Below, in pieces: positions 18,339 through 26,766 of a stretch of 42,021 nucleotides of DNA. Source of the DNA: an uncultured Pseudanabaenaceae cyanobacterium (lineage in GTDB: Bacteria; Cyanobacteriota; Cyanobacteriia; PCC-9006; JAAUQQ01); NCBI GenBank assembly GCA_938017515.1, contig CALIJJ010000044.1:1-42021 (forward strand), read 5' to 3'. The stretch's first letter is position 1, and every line of letters starts with the position of its first letter. The notes beneath the pieces were generated by a model. The model had not been told where the DNA came from, did not search any database, and worked only from the letters and a program-made list of their open reading frames with translations. The position numbers and the translations under genes were made by a program.

Positions 18339-19796
18339 GTGGAAGTTGCGGAGAAGCTAAACGCTGAAGAAATTTTGAGTCGATACGGCCAAGGCCAGCG
18401 TCGATTCATTCGTTCCGAGCTGCAACGCATCCGTTGGCAGGGCCAAAATTTGAGTGGAGCCGACTTTAACGCCTCAAACTTTGCGGAGGCTCAGCTCCAG
18501 CAGGCCAACTTTAGCCAGGCCAATCTGTCCAACTCCCAGATGGTCAAGGCCCAGCTGACCGAGGCCCAACTGGTTGGCACCTGGATTAAGCGCACCGACC
18601 TTCAGGGAGCCATTCTCCAGGGCGCAGACCTGCGCGAGGCCAAGCTGAAGCAAGCCTGCCTTGCCTATGCCCAGATGGAAGGCGCAGACCTCAAAAAGGC
18701 CTCCTTGATCGCGACGAATCTAGAGCATGCCAACCTCAAAGGGGCAGATTTCACCCAGGCCGTCCTCAGCGGGGCCGATTTGCGGTTTGCAGAGCTACGC
18801 CATGCGAATTTTCGCCGAGCCAATCTCAGCGGTGCCAATCTCAGCGGTGCCAACCTGCGCTGGGCTGATCTCAGCGGTGCCAATCTACGCTGGGCCGACC
18901 TCAGCGGGGCTCGCCTCAGCGGGGCAAATTTAGCTGGGGCTGACCTGAGCAATGCCATCCTATCCGAAGCCAGTTTGGTCCATGCTGACCTCTCCCAGGC
19001 CAAGCTCAACCGTGTGGACTGGGCCGGAGCGGACTTGTCTCAAACCACACTCACTGGAGCCAAGCTCTACGAAACGTCACGCTTTGGCCTCAAAACCGAC
19101 GATCTCGTCTGTGAGTGGGTGGATTTGAGTTCGGCCGGCGATCGCAGCCTCGTCCATCACCTTGGCCCCCAGGAAGCTCAGCACTTTTTCCGCCCCTCCC
19201 AGCCCCTGGTGCGCGTCATTATCGATGCTCCGATGGAGCCCTACAGCCATGTGGTCATCGCCAGTTTCTACCACCAGATCGCCCGAAAATTTCCGTTGCT
19301 GGAGTCTCCTCCCAGCATTCAGCTCACCCAGCGCCGGGCGACGCTGACGTTCAATCTGAGCGAGGAGAGCCATTTGTTGGCGATCGCCTACCTCGTGGTG
19401 CAGCCGTTCAAGGAGGCCAAGGCGCCCCAACATACGATTTTGGCGATGCTCAAAACCTTGCAAGAACTGGATGGAGAGCTGTCCCCCCTGGAGCAAACCG
19501 CCATTGGTCAGTCGGCCCACCATCTCAAGCCATTGGTGGGGCAACTCACCCCCGTCACCATGCCCGGTGGCGAGACGGCCAACTTTTTCGACTCCCCGAT
19601 CCAAGTTCTGCTGCAAAATTCGAGCGGAGCCCCCCTGACGCTCTACCAAAATCCTCAGTTTGGTAAACGTATCGTCAATATCTCGGGGGCCATTACCCGC
19701 TCCCTCGGTCTCCCCCAGGAGGCACGTCGCTCTGCCCGAATCCAAGCCGAGCAGGCACGGGAATTTCTGCGCGGATTTTATCTGTTAGATGTTTGA
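18339..19796 (+). CDS. pentapeptide-repeat protein with C-terminal extra domain
   Basis: 485 residues from GTG 18339, which is preceded by AGGGGG at 18329-18334. Residues ~36-246 are about forty A(D/N)LxG-type pentapeptides, which fold as a right-handed quadrilateral beta helix; the central ANLSG/ANLRW/ADLSG units are nearly identical at DNA level. Residues ~260-485 form a separate alpha/beta-looking domain (PLVRVIIDAPMEPYSHVVIASFYHQIARKFP, LTFNLSEESHLLAIAYLVV) that I do not recognise. The N-terminus lacks a signal peptide, suggesting a cytoplasmic protein. Function unknown. A 24-bp palindrome follows the stop. Confidence 0.93.
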   Translation: MEVAEKLNAEEILSRYGQGQRRFIRSELQRIRWQGQNLSGADFNASNFAEAQLQQANFSQANLSNSQMVKAQLTEAQLVGTWIKRTDLQGAILQGADLREAKLKQACLAYAQMEGADLKKASLIATNLEHANLKGADFTQAVLSGADLRFAELRHANFRRANLSGANLSGANLRWADLSGANLRWADLSGARLSGANLAGADLSNAILSEASLVHADLSQAKLNRVDWAGADLSQTTLTGAKLYETSRFGLKTDDLVCEWVDLSSAGDRSLVHHLGPQEAQHFFRPSQPLVRVIIDAPMEPYSHVVIASFYHQIARKFPLLESPPSIQLTQRRATLTFNLSEESHLLAIAYLVVQPFKEAKAPQHTILAMLKTLQELDGELSPLEQTAIGQSAHHLKPLVGQLTPVTMPGGETANFFDSPIQVLLQNSSGAPLTLYQNPQFGKRIVNISGAITRSLGLPQEARRSARIQAEQAREFLRGFYLLDV

Positions 19797-19803
19797 CCGA
19801 TGC

Positions 19804-19827
19804 AGATGCCTATCTAGATAGGCATCT
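19804..19827. repeat. 24-bp perfect palindrome after pentapeptide gene
   Basis: AGATGCCTATCTAGATAGGCATCT is perfectly self-complementary and begins 7 bases after the stop at 19796. As RNA it gives a 10-bp stem with a CTAG loop. The following sequence has only a short T run (ATATTTG), so it may be a weak terminator, an mRNA-end stabiliser or an operator. Confidence 0.7.
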
Positions 19828-20045
19828 AGATATTTGAACGGTTCCAAAGAAGCAGTCGTGCTGCCAGCATAGGAGCATCTCCGGAAATGCTCTAGAAACA
19901 CAGAAAGGAATGGCGAACATGGATTAATTTTCAGTCATGGCCTTCCCAGGCCAATGAAATCGCTATGCTGTTGATAGTCAAGCATTGTCTCAACCACCCT
20001 TTCTAGTTCCCCCTTTTCCGACGGAGCCTAACGAGTTCAGCCCCT

Positions 20046-21590
20046 GTGATTGAAGTTGAAGTCCACCAGCAATTACGTGCCTTCCTGCGAGAACAGGGAG
20101 AGTCCTATTGGCCTCACCATCTCACGTTGGCCAGACTGGTCGCCCGTGCCCTGCGCCTCGGCCGCAGCGCCCTGATTCAAACCGTGCCCACCCGCAGCTA
20201 CCGCAATTATCGGCTGGGCTACCTCGCCCCACTGCTGCTCTGGCCCGATCGCGCCATTCTCGTCGCCACCGAACGGGTACAACAACGCCTACTCACCGTT
20301 GAAATTCCCCGTTTACGCCAATGGATGCCCACCGCAAAATCCATTCACCAGGGCGATCGCTGGCCCAGCGATGATTTTCGCGGACTACTACTCACCACGC
20401 CCCAAGCTTGGCTGGGCGATCGCCTCAACGGCCAAAATCATTTTCCCAACGATATCCCGACCCTGATTGAAGGCGTCGATGACCTAGAAGACTGGATCAA
20501 CCAACTGCGTACCGTCACCCTAACGCCCCAGGATTGGGACACCCTACGCCTGGCTTGTCCACTCCACAGCGATCTCATTCGTGACACCCGAATCCAGCTC
20601 ACCCACAGCATTTTCCAGCGGCCAGGCAACCCCTACAACTGCTATCGCATTGACGAGGCGGAGATGGATCCGCTGCGCTCACTGTTCCAACACCTCGACC
20701 CAGCCCAGCTCCCCGCCCCCTGGCAAAAACTCCTAGTCACCCTGGACCAACCCGACGTGCTGTGCTGGAGTGACCTAGAGCGAGACCAAGGACAAGTGAC
20801 CATTTCGGCGCGCTGCCTGATTTCCGCAGAAGCCCTGGCGCCCCTGTGGCAGCGCCAACCCTTGGTCCTTCTGGGTGAAGCCCTCGACCTGGAACCGGAA
20901 GCGGCTCATTTCCGTGAGCACCTCGGCCTCGGTGACATGACCTGCCTGCGCTTCTCCCCCGATCGCCACACCTCCCAAATTCACCTCTACATCCCCGACC
21001 GCCTGCCCCTGCCCAACACACCGCGATATCAGGGAGCCCTACTCACAGAGCTGCGCCGATTACTAACGTTAAGTGATACCGGGATTGGACCAGTGGTACT
21101 GCTGGTCAATGACCTCCCCCTCAAGGGACAGGTCGGCTCAGTGCTGGCGTCAGAATTTGGCTCCCGCGTCCAAGTAGAACGCACCTGCCTCGAAGACAAC
21201 AGCATCTTGATTAGTGGCTGGGAATTTTGGCGAGCCCACCAAGATGTCCTCCCCGCCCCACGCATGCTCGTGATCGCCACCCTGCCCTTTCCGACCCTGG
21301 AACACCCCCTCGTCGCGGGTCGCGTCGCTTACTACAAACGTCAGCGGGAAGATTGGTTCCGCAACTATCTACTGCCTCAGTGCTTGAGCCATTTGCAGCG
21401 GGCGATCGCCCCCGTTCGAGAATCCCAGGGCCTCGTTGCACTCTTGGACACCCGCGTCCTGCATCGCAGCTATGGTCAGCAAATCCTCAGCGCTCTGAGC
21501 CCTGCAGCTCGCATTAGCTACCTGGATCCTCAACTCTTTGAATCCAACACTTCCCTAGACGATGTCCAGTTCCCCGGCAGTCATCCTTAG
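20046..21590 (+). CDS. degenerate DinG/XPD-type helicase homologue
   Basis: 514 residues from GTG 20046. The C-terminal part (~413-484) matches the DinG/XPD helicase C-terminal domain in order: LPFPTLEHPLV, REDWFRNYLLPQ, LVALLDTRVLHRSYGQQIL. The N-terminal helicase half keeps motif Ia-like ILVATERVQQ and a TTPQAWL stretch, but the ATPase motifs are gone. The Walker A region reads RLGRSALIQTVPTR instead of GxGKT/S, the DEAH box position reads IEGVDDLED, and the QxxGRxIR motif reads LQRAIAPVRE. It therefore probably cannot hydrolyse ATP as DinG does and may bind DNA or a partner helicase. A terminator lies ~80 bases downstream. Family call by motif order; function unknown. Confidence 0.82.
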   Translation: MIEVEVHQQLRAFLREQGESYWPHHLTLARLVARALRLGRSALIQTVPTRSYRNYRLGYLAPLLLWPDRAILVATERVQQRLLTVEIPRLRQWMPTAKSIHQGDRWPSDDFRGLLLTTPQAWLGDRLNGQNHFPNDIPTLIEGVDDLEDWINQLRTVTLTPQDWDTLRLACPLHSDLIRDTRIQLTHSIFQRPGNPYNCYRIDEAEMDPLRSLFQHLDPAQLPAPWQKLLVTLDQPDVLCWSDLERDQGQVTISARCLISAEALAPLWQRQPLVLLGEALDLEPEAAHFREHLGLGDMTCLRFSPDRHTSQIHLYIPDRLPLPNTPRYQGALLTELRRLLTLSDTGIGPVVLLVNDLPLKGQVGSVLASEFGSRVQVERTCLEDNSILISGWEFWRAHQDVLPAPRMLVIATLPFPTLEHPLVAGRVAYYKRQREDWFRNYLLPQCLSHLQRAIAPVRESQGLVALLDTRVLHRSYGQQILSALSPAARISYLDPQLFESNTSLDDVQFPGSHP

Positions 21591-21667
21591 CCCCTTAGCT
21601 CAGCAACGCTGACACCATCGCAGAGCCCTCTAGGAAGCAGACCAGTAAGCGCCAAACATCATCCTAA

Positions 21668-21701
21668 GGAAGTCAAAACAATGACTTCCCTATATTTTTT
21701 T
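21668..21701 (+). terminator. rho-independent terminator
   Basis: GGAAGTCA (21668-21675), 6-base loop, TGACTTCC (21682-21689), followed by CTATATTTTTTTG. It ends the transcript of the DinG-like gene. Confidence 0.85.
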
Positions 21702-22255
21702 GATGTTTTGCATCAAATCTTTTAGACATCCCAAGCAACGATCAAAGGCTAAAGCGAAAAACCCAGAACGAAAGCCTGACAAAGGTCTTAGACACAAATC
21801 CACGAGTTTTTTGATTCACTAAGACCCATCCAAGCCGAGAAGACCTAAGTATTAGCACGTAAACAAACAAGAAAATAAGTATTTAAAATCTTTTACTTGG
21901 AAGAGCGAGATAGAAAAACAAAAGCATTGTTTAAGATTCTTGCTCGATCCAGTCCGATTGATAGGAGTTTTTAGAGAAAATCACCAAAGATTTCTCTCTG
22001 GATTAACCAGAACAAAAGGCTTTAGACGCTTTACTTTTCGATTTCACCAATATCTGTAAGAATATTTCAAATAGTTACTGCTTGTTAATACGCAGTATCA
22101 GATGTGACTGCATTTAAATTTTCTTTTTGAGACAGTTCATGGGTTGCATCTGTCTAATTCTGGGTGTGATGCAGCTTCTACCAGGAATTTATCCGGTGTG
22201 AAGTTTGCTTGGACAGAACCCCAGTGCCGATTGAAAACGACCCTGTGTGGTGGTT

Positions 22256-22261
22256 GGGAGG
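22256..22261 (+). promoter_or_regulatory. Shine-Dalgarno site deciding a TTG start
   Basis: GGGAGG lies 6 bases before TTG 22268, an ideal spacing, whereas the upstream in-frame GTG codons at 22247 and 22250 have no such site. The TTG start also puts a signal peptide right at the N-terminus. Confidence 0.65.
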
Positions 22262-22267
22262 TTATCT

Positions 22268-24574
22268 TTGTTCATTAGCTCAGCTAAACAGGTTGCTCGC
22301 TGGAGCAGCTGTTTCTTAGCGTTTGCCATCGGCTTTGCCCCTTCAGCTCGGTCCGAAGACGTTAGCTTTTTCCCTTGGGGAAAAACGGAGTCGGATCGCG
22401 CCACAGCCGGAAAATCATCCGCTCTAGACCAAGACAAGCTTTTTAGTAGCCGTCCCGGCTTTTCATTTCGCTCCATTTTTGTGCCGCCCCAGTATGCGGA
22501 CCAAGCAGAAACCCCTCTGCCTCTGAGTTGGTGGGAAAAGGGATCTGATTCTCCCGTGGCGATCGCCATCGGTGCAGCAGAGGGCACGCGCAAGCCTGAC
22601 GGCAGTCGTACCGCCGCCTACTATTGGCATACCGATCCGGGGAACGCCGCCGATAATTTTGGCAGCTTCAGCTTTCAGCATTTCCGTCCCCATGAAAAAG
22701 AGCCCGTTCAACGTCAGGAGGGGACCGACAACAAACGCTGGGTCTCCGCTCGCCGTGCCTTGCCCGAGGTCGCCGATCGTCGGCAAATGCAGCGACTGCG
22801 GCGTTTCCACGATCAGCTCGTCGCCCAAGCCAAGGTTCATAACCTTAAACTCTCTCCCTTAGAACTGCTCAACGGCCTTGATCTCGCCAATCAAAGTGAA
22901 CTCGCGGCCCTCGACAGCTGGGGCTACATCGATCGCCTGAATCAAGCGAAGCAGATGTATGAGGACCCGGACGAGCAAATCCTCCAAGCCCGCACTTGGT
23001 CCTACTGGCATCCCACACTGAATCGCTGGGATGCCTCTGGTTTAGGTAATACGCAGGCCTCCATCACGCGAGATCAACGGCGTCGCGCCAATGCGGTCAA
23101 ACAAGTCCTGACCCAGGAAGAGGGCCGCCCCGCACTACTGGAACAGCTGGACCTTGCGACAATTCCGAAACACCAACGCGGTCAATCGACCCAGCAAAAT
23201 CGTTGGACGCTCACCGCCTTTGAAGAGGAAGGAGCAAATGACGGAAACAGCGGCTTCGTCGAGCAACCCCTGGGCATTGAAACCCAGCAACCGTTGCTGG
23301 AGCTGCTGCGGGAAACCCAAACCGCCGCCATGGCCCCGGAGCAACAGGCTGATATTGCCCTGGCCGAAGCTCTCGCCTTTGACGAGGAGCAGGCCGAGCA
23401 GGTTGCTGCCACAATTTTGGCGGTTGAATCTGAGGTTGAGCTTTTGTTGAGCAACCAACCAATTGCAGCGGATGAGTCTGTGACAGCGCCCTCCCAGGAG
23501 GATGGGGCGATCGCCACAACCGTTCCTGCCCTCGCCCCCGGATGGGAATCAGGTCTGCTCATGGCCAGCATTCCACCAGTTCGCGAGACCCCAGAAGTCA
23601 TCGCAGCGGCCCCCTCCCCCGAAACGCCTGAGCCCCTCGCTACCCCTGAGCCGATTCCAGCGGTCGCCGTGGGCATTTCAGACCAGGTCGTCGCAGCCAT
23701 CGCACCAGAGGTCGAAGATCTTGGTGCCGTAGCCATTGTCGAAACAGACCTCGTTTCTCAGATTCCGGTCCAGCAAGTCCCGGCGATCGCTCAAGCCCCT
23801 GTCCAGGAGACGCCTAAAGCCTCCACCCAGGCAATCACGGCAGAGAAACAATCCACAGAGGGACAATCCACAAACCAACAGTCCACAGCGCAACAATCCA
23901 CAAGTATTGCGGTTCAGTTGCCATCGCAAAAAGCTCCTCTGCCCCAGGCTAGCAGCACAGAGACGGCCAAGGCCCCAGCTCTGCCTCTGAATCAAGTGAC
24001 AACCCTGGCGATCGCCACCCCGGATCAGAGCACGCCGAAGCCCGAACTCGACTCAGCCCCCAATGCTGATCTCGTCACCCCGGAAAATTCTGGGTCAAAA
24101 TCGGCCCAAGCTCCCAGCAAATCCGCTGTGACCACCGGCTCCGTCTCCTTAGCAGCGGTCACCGAAAAATCCTCAGAAGCCATCGCGAACCAGGCCGCCA
24201 AAACCCTTGAGCCAGAGCCCCCTCCGCTCTCGGACCAGACCATTGCCGTCACAGAGCCTGCCACGGAAGCTGCGATGGCTGCAGCCGAAGGACTACTCAC
24301 CCAACACATTGATCTGGCCGAGCGTGAAGCCGCTGAGGCTGCAGCGAAGGCCGCCGCCGAACGCGCCGCAGCCCAGCAAAAAGCCATTGAAAAGCGTGCT
24401 TCCCCCCCCGTCAAGGACAGTGCCCAAGCCGCTGAGCCCAACGAAAAACCACGACCCGAGCTACGACAACAGCAGCTCCAAACCACGGTCCTGAGCAACA
24501 TCATGACCACTCATAAAGTCGAGGCAGATCAAGTGGCAGATGCCATCATCTTCTTTGATGGCCTAACGGACTGA
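22268..24574 (+). CDS. large secreted protein with AEGTR-type N-terminal domain
   Basis: 768 residues from TTG 22268 (GTG 22247 would add 7). A signal peptide (SSCFLAFAIGFAPSARS, cleavage before ED) is followed by a conserved-looking domain at ~85-310: VAIAIGAAEGTRKPDGS, HTDPGNAADNFGSFSFQH, then LKLSPLELLNGLDLANQ and YIDRLNQAKQ. The AEGTR / HTDPGN / GSFS.QH pattern recurs in cyanobacterial exported proteins and recalls a lysozyme-like fold, with the Glu of AEGTR as possible catalytic residue; this is inference. Residues ~350-760 are Ala/Pro/Glu/Gln-rich and probably disordered, with a 15-bp in-frame tandem array (QSTEG-QSTNQ-QSTAQ-QSTSI) and an Ala-rich helix (AEREAAEAAAKAAAERAAAQ). Likely a wall- or outer-membrane-associated protein. 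Confidence 0.85.
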   Translation: MFISSAKQVARWSSCFLAFAIGFAPSARSEDVSFFPWGKTESDRATAGKSSALDQDKLFSSRPGFSFRSIFVPPQYADQAETPLPLSWWEKGSDSPVAIAIGAAEGTRKPDGSRTAAYYWHTDPGNAADNFGSFSFQHFRPHEKEPVQRQEGTDNKRWVSARRALPEVADRRQMQRLRRFHDQLVAQAKVHNLKLSPLELLNGLDLANQSELAALDSWGYIDRLNQAKQMYEDPDEQILQARTWSYWHPTLNRWDASGLGNTQASITRDQRRRANAVKQVLTQEEGRPALLEQLDLATIPKHQRGQSTQQNRWTLTAFEEEGANDGNSGFVEQPLGIETQQPLLELLRETQTAAMAPEQQADIALAEALAFDEEQAEQVAATILAVESEVELLLSNQPIAADESVTAPSQEDGAIATTVPALAPGWESGLLMASIPPVRETPEVIAAAPSPETPEPLATPEPIPAVAVGISDQVVAAIAPEVEDLGAVAIVETDLVSQIPVQQVPAIAQAPVQETPKASTQAITAEKQSTEGQSTNQQSTAQQSTSIAVQLPSQKAPLPQASSTETAKAPALPLNQVTTLAIATPDQSTPKPELDSAPNADLVTPENSGSKSAQAPSKSAVTTGSVSLAAVTEKSSEAIANQAAKTLEPEPPPLSDQTIAVTEPATEAAMAAAEGLLTQHIDLAEREAAEAAAKAAAERAAAQQKAIEKRASPPVKDSAQAAEPNEKPRPELRQQQLQTTVLSNIMTTHKVEADQVADAIIFFDGLTD
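23849..23908 (+). repeat. in-frame 15-bp tandem repeat, 4 copies
   Basis: Four units such as CAATCCACAGAGGGA and CAGTCCACAGCGCAA encode QSTEG, QSTNQ, QSTAQ and QSTSI in the disordered part of the secreted protein. Confidence 0.8.
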
Positions 24575-24626
24575 AGCAGACCAGGTTACTAAAGCAAACC
24601 AGCTTACTAAAGCAAGCCAGGTTACC
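24573..24626. repeat. 18-bp tandem repeat, 3 copies, at a stop codon
   Basis: Units GAAGCAGACCAGGTTACT, AAAGCAAACCAGCTTACT and AAAGCAAGCCAGGTTACC. The first overlaps the TGA stop of the secreted-protein gene. Confidence 0.88.
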
Positions 24627-24676
24627 TGAACGACTTCATATATCCCTATCAATAGGCCTCTTGCATTCATCGTCTG

Positions 24677-24772
24677 GCCCTCATCCCACCCCCTCTCCCA
24701 AGCTTGGGAGAGGGGCTTTTTGACTCCCCATCCCCCAGCATTGGGGGCAAGGGGTTGAGGGATGGGGGCGGC
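24677..24772. repeat. C-rich/G-rich hairpin element, probable dispersed repeat
   Basis: CCCTCATCCCACCCC on the left is imperfectly matched by GAGGGATGGGGG on the right. Between them are two hairpins, CCCCTCTCCCA/TGGGAGAGGGG and CCCCCAgcaTTGGGGG. This C-rich composition with nested hairpins is typical of small non-coding repeats scattered through cyanobacterial genomes; copy number cannot be seen from one window. Confidence 0.6.
24690..24722 (+). terminator. rho-independent terminator
   Basis: A 26-base palindrome (CCCCTCTCCCAAG / CTTGGGAGAGGGG) followed by CTTTTTG. It ends the secreted-protein transcript. Confidence 0.8.
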
Positions 24773-24800
24773 TGTCAGGTTCGTGCAAGAGATCTCATGC

Positions 24801-24837
24801 AAAAGCGCTCGTCAGGCATCACGTGACGAGCGCTTTT
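24801..24837. terminator. bidirectional terminator hairpin
   Basis: AAAAGCGCTCGTCA and TGACGAGCGCTTTT form a perfect 14-bp stem around a 9-base loop. The flanking A and T runs let it serve both converging genes. Confidence 0.8.
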
Positions 24838-24954
24838 CAGGGTTGATGCAAACTCACTCAACTGGGAAGCAAACAGAGTTGCTACTTCTAGTATGCCCTG
24901 CCACCTACTCAATTACACGTATTTTTTTATACAGAGAAAGCTCGCTGATGGCCA

Positions 24955-26682
24955 TTAGAGACGAGCGGACTGGCGCTGTTTCCAAGCGCGTTGAATGTGG
25001 CTCATCATCACCCGAGGTTTTGCCTCAATCTGGGCATAGAGCGCCGCATCCCGAGCGATCGCCTGAATCTGTCCTCCAGTGAGCCTGCCTTGCTCTGCCA
25101 GCTTGGTCCAGGAGACACGAGAATCGACGGTGACTTCCTTCGGAAAGGCGCGTTTCCACAGACGCGTTCGTTCGGCCAGATCGGGCAACCCAAACAGAAG
25201 CAGGCGATCGCAGCGTTGCAGCCACCCCGGGGCAACCTTGGCCTGGAGCGTCACACTCATCACAGTCAAGCAGGGCTGCTGCTGTCGCTGGGCCAAAAAC
25301 TGCTCCACCCAGCGTGGATCCACTTCAGGTTGCCCTCCCAACATCCGCTCCGCCGACTCGATCAGCAAGACAGTCGGAGCCTGCTCCTGAACGCCCTGTA
25401 GCGCAGGAATCAGTTGGGCTGTCCCATATTGATTCAGGTCCATCCGCATCAAATTGGTCTGGGCACCATGGGCCATGGCCATGGCCGCCATTGCTTTCCC
25501 CGTGCCGCAAGGTCCCGCCAAGATGGCCCAGGAGCCCAGAGGAGCAGCCAGATACTCAGGAGGATCAAAGGCCAACAACTGTAAACGTTGACTGAGGTGC
25601 TTGAGTTCACGCTTGAGCGATCGCGGCAAAATCAAAGCCGCCCAAGCATCCCCTGAACGAGGGGGAATCACTTGGGGCTGGGGCATGGGGCCACCCACAG
25701 TGGGCTGCCAGCGAGCCGAGGCCATGGAGCCTGCCCCAGGCGCACTTCCCATGACTCGATTCATCCCGGCCCGATTCATTCCGGCCCGATTCATTCCGGC
25801 CCGATTCATTCCGGCCCGATTCATTCCGGCTCGATTCATTCCGGCCCGATTCATCCCAGCTCGATTTGTCCCGCCATCCGTCAACACCGTCCCCCCCCAC
25901 ATCGGTTCATCGGTCATCGCTCCATCACCCCCCAACAACTCATCCAGCGATGCAGCCTCCATGGGATTGGCCAATAAGTAGTTCACCAGCGGCGCTGACA
26001 GTTTGACGCGATGGGTCAGCAGGGGCTGCTCCTCAGGGGAAACGAGGGAAATCAACCCACTCTGGACCAGGGGCGAATCTTCCACCAGTCTCCGCCGCGC
26101 GGTGTACCACTCCTGGTCGTTGCGGCAGAGCAGCTTCAACGCCAAATCCACCTGGGGCAACGGACTGGTTTCGGTGTCCTGGAGATAGGCGTAGAGCCGG
26201 GCATAGCGACGGTTCACTTCGGGGGCAAGGCCCAGAATAATCAGATTTTTTTCGAAGAGGGTGAGCTGTAGGCGATCGCGCAGAGCCGGTAGCGCGAGGT
26301 GGACCCCTTCGGCGTGACTCGCTCCGATGCGAGCTTCAAGCTGTTTCTGATAGCCCGCCTGCTTCTTCTCTGCGGAGGCGGTGGCCCGAGGAACGGATTG
26401 ACCCGACTGCCCGGTCGATTTAGGCTCGGGTGCAAATTCAGCGGAGGGCGTTGGCGGACGGCCATCGTCGTAGCGGGGGGTGCTCTCCAAATTGACAATG
26501 CCTTTCCACCAATGGCGTGTGAGGCGATCGCGCTGGCTTCGGCTGACCTTGTCCGTTTCCCGGCGATCGCGGCGCTGACGGCCCACAGCCAAGAGCAGCA
26601 AGCGGTCCAACCACTGAAGTTCCGTTTTAATGTAAGACCAGTTGTCCACAAATCCAGGACATTTAGAATTCCGTTGACCCAT
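24955..26682 (-). CDS. AAA-type ATPase with winged-helix region and NRAGM repeats
   Basis: 575 residues. Residues ~125-235 look like a winged-helix/helical domain (LTLFEKNLIILGLAPEVNRRYARLYAYLQD ... LALKLLCR). A linker at 273-311 carries seven NRAGM pentapeptides plus one variant. The AAA module occupies ~345-575, with Walker A GPCGTGKA at 390-397, Walker B-like VLLIESAE at 438-445, sensor-like SVTLQAKV and a C-terminal lid (LTGGQIQAIARDAALYA). The Walker B acidic pair is altered (IES instead of DE), so activity may be low. Winged-helix plus AAA is the layout of the ATPase encoded beside contractile injection systems, but no such genes are in this window. The first ~120 residues are basic and polar. 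Substrate unknown. Confidence 0.85.
   Translation of the reverse strand: MGQRNSKCPGFVDNWSYIKTELQWLDRLLLLAVGRQRRDRRETDKVSRSQRDRLTRHWWKGIVNLESTPRYDDGRPPTPSAEFAPEPKSTGQSGQSVPRATASAEKKQAGYQKQLEARIGASHAEGVHLALPALRDRLQLTLFEKNLIILGLAPEVNRRYARLYAYLQDTETSPLPQVDLALKLLCRNDQEWYTARRRLVEDSPLVQSGLISLVSPEEQPLLTHRVKLSAPLVNYLLANPMEAASLDELLGGDGAMTDEPMWGGTVLTDGGTNRAGMNRAGMNRAGMNRAGMNRAGMNRAGMNRAGMNRVMGSAPGAGSMASARWQPTVGGPMPQPQVIPPRSGDAWAALILPRSLKRELKHLSQRLQLLAFDPPEYLAAPLGSWAILAGPCGTGKAMAAMAMAHGAQTNLMRMDLNQYGTAQLIPALQGVQEQAPTVLLIESAERMLGGQPEVDPRWVEQFLAQRQQQPCLTVMSVTLQAKVAPGWLQRCDRLLLFGLPDLAERTRLWKRAFPKEVTVDSRVSWTKLAEQGRLTGGQIQAIARDAALYAQIEAKPRVMMSHIQRAWKQRQSARL
25750..25866 (-). repeat. in-frame 15-bp tandem repeat, about 8 copies (NRAGM)
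   Basis: Near-identical 15-base units (plus-strand form CATTCCGGCCCGATT) encode Asn-Arg-Ala-Gly-Met seven times and a final variant. Only a few third-base changes separate the copies, so the expansion is recent. Confidence 0.95.
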
Positions 26683-26766
26683 CGCTATCGCCTACGCTCG
26701 CTGCCCAACTTAACCCTGCTTCCTGCTTCCCACGAAGCGCTCACCGGAAGCTGCAACCCAAAGCTA

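Larger units (their letters stand above)
21591..22267. other. AT-rich intergenic region
   Basis: About 680 bases, clearly more AT-rich than the rest of the window. It begins with a rho-independent terminator (21668-21700). The remainder has no convincing ORF, tRNA or repeat array. It is the presumed promoter and leader region of the large secreted-protein gene, and could hide a small RNA that cannot be recognised by eye. Confidence 0.5.
24575..24954. other. convergent intergenic region with hairpins
   Basis: 380 bases between the converging secreted-protein and AAA ATPase genes. It contains, in order, an 18-bp tandem array, a C/G-rich hairpin element (24677-24772) that includes a terminator, and a second, bidirectional terminator hairpin (24801-24837). 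No coding content seen. Confidence 0.6.

Noticed and set aside
21690..22246. Possible small RNA in the AT-rich spacer
   Set aside because: No conserved small-RNA motif or strong fold could be recognised by eye; left as unassigned.
23182..23736. Long minus-strand frame inside the secreted-protein gene
   Set aside because: A shadow of the Ala/Pro-rich codon bias on the opposite strand; the plus-strand frame has the signal peptide and domain.
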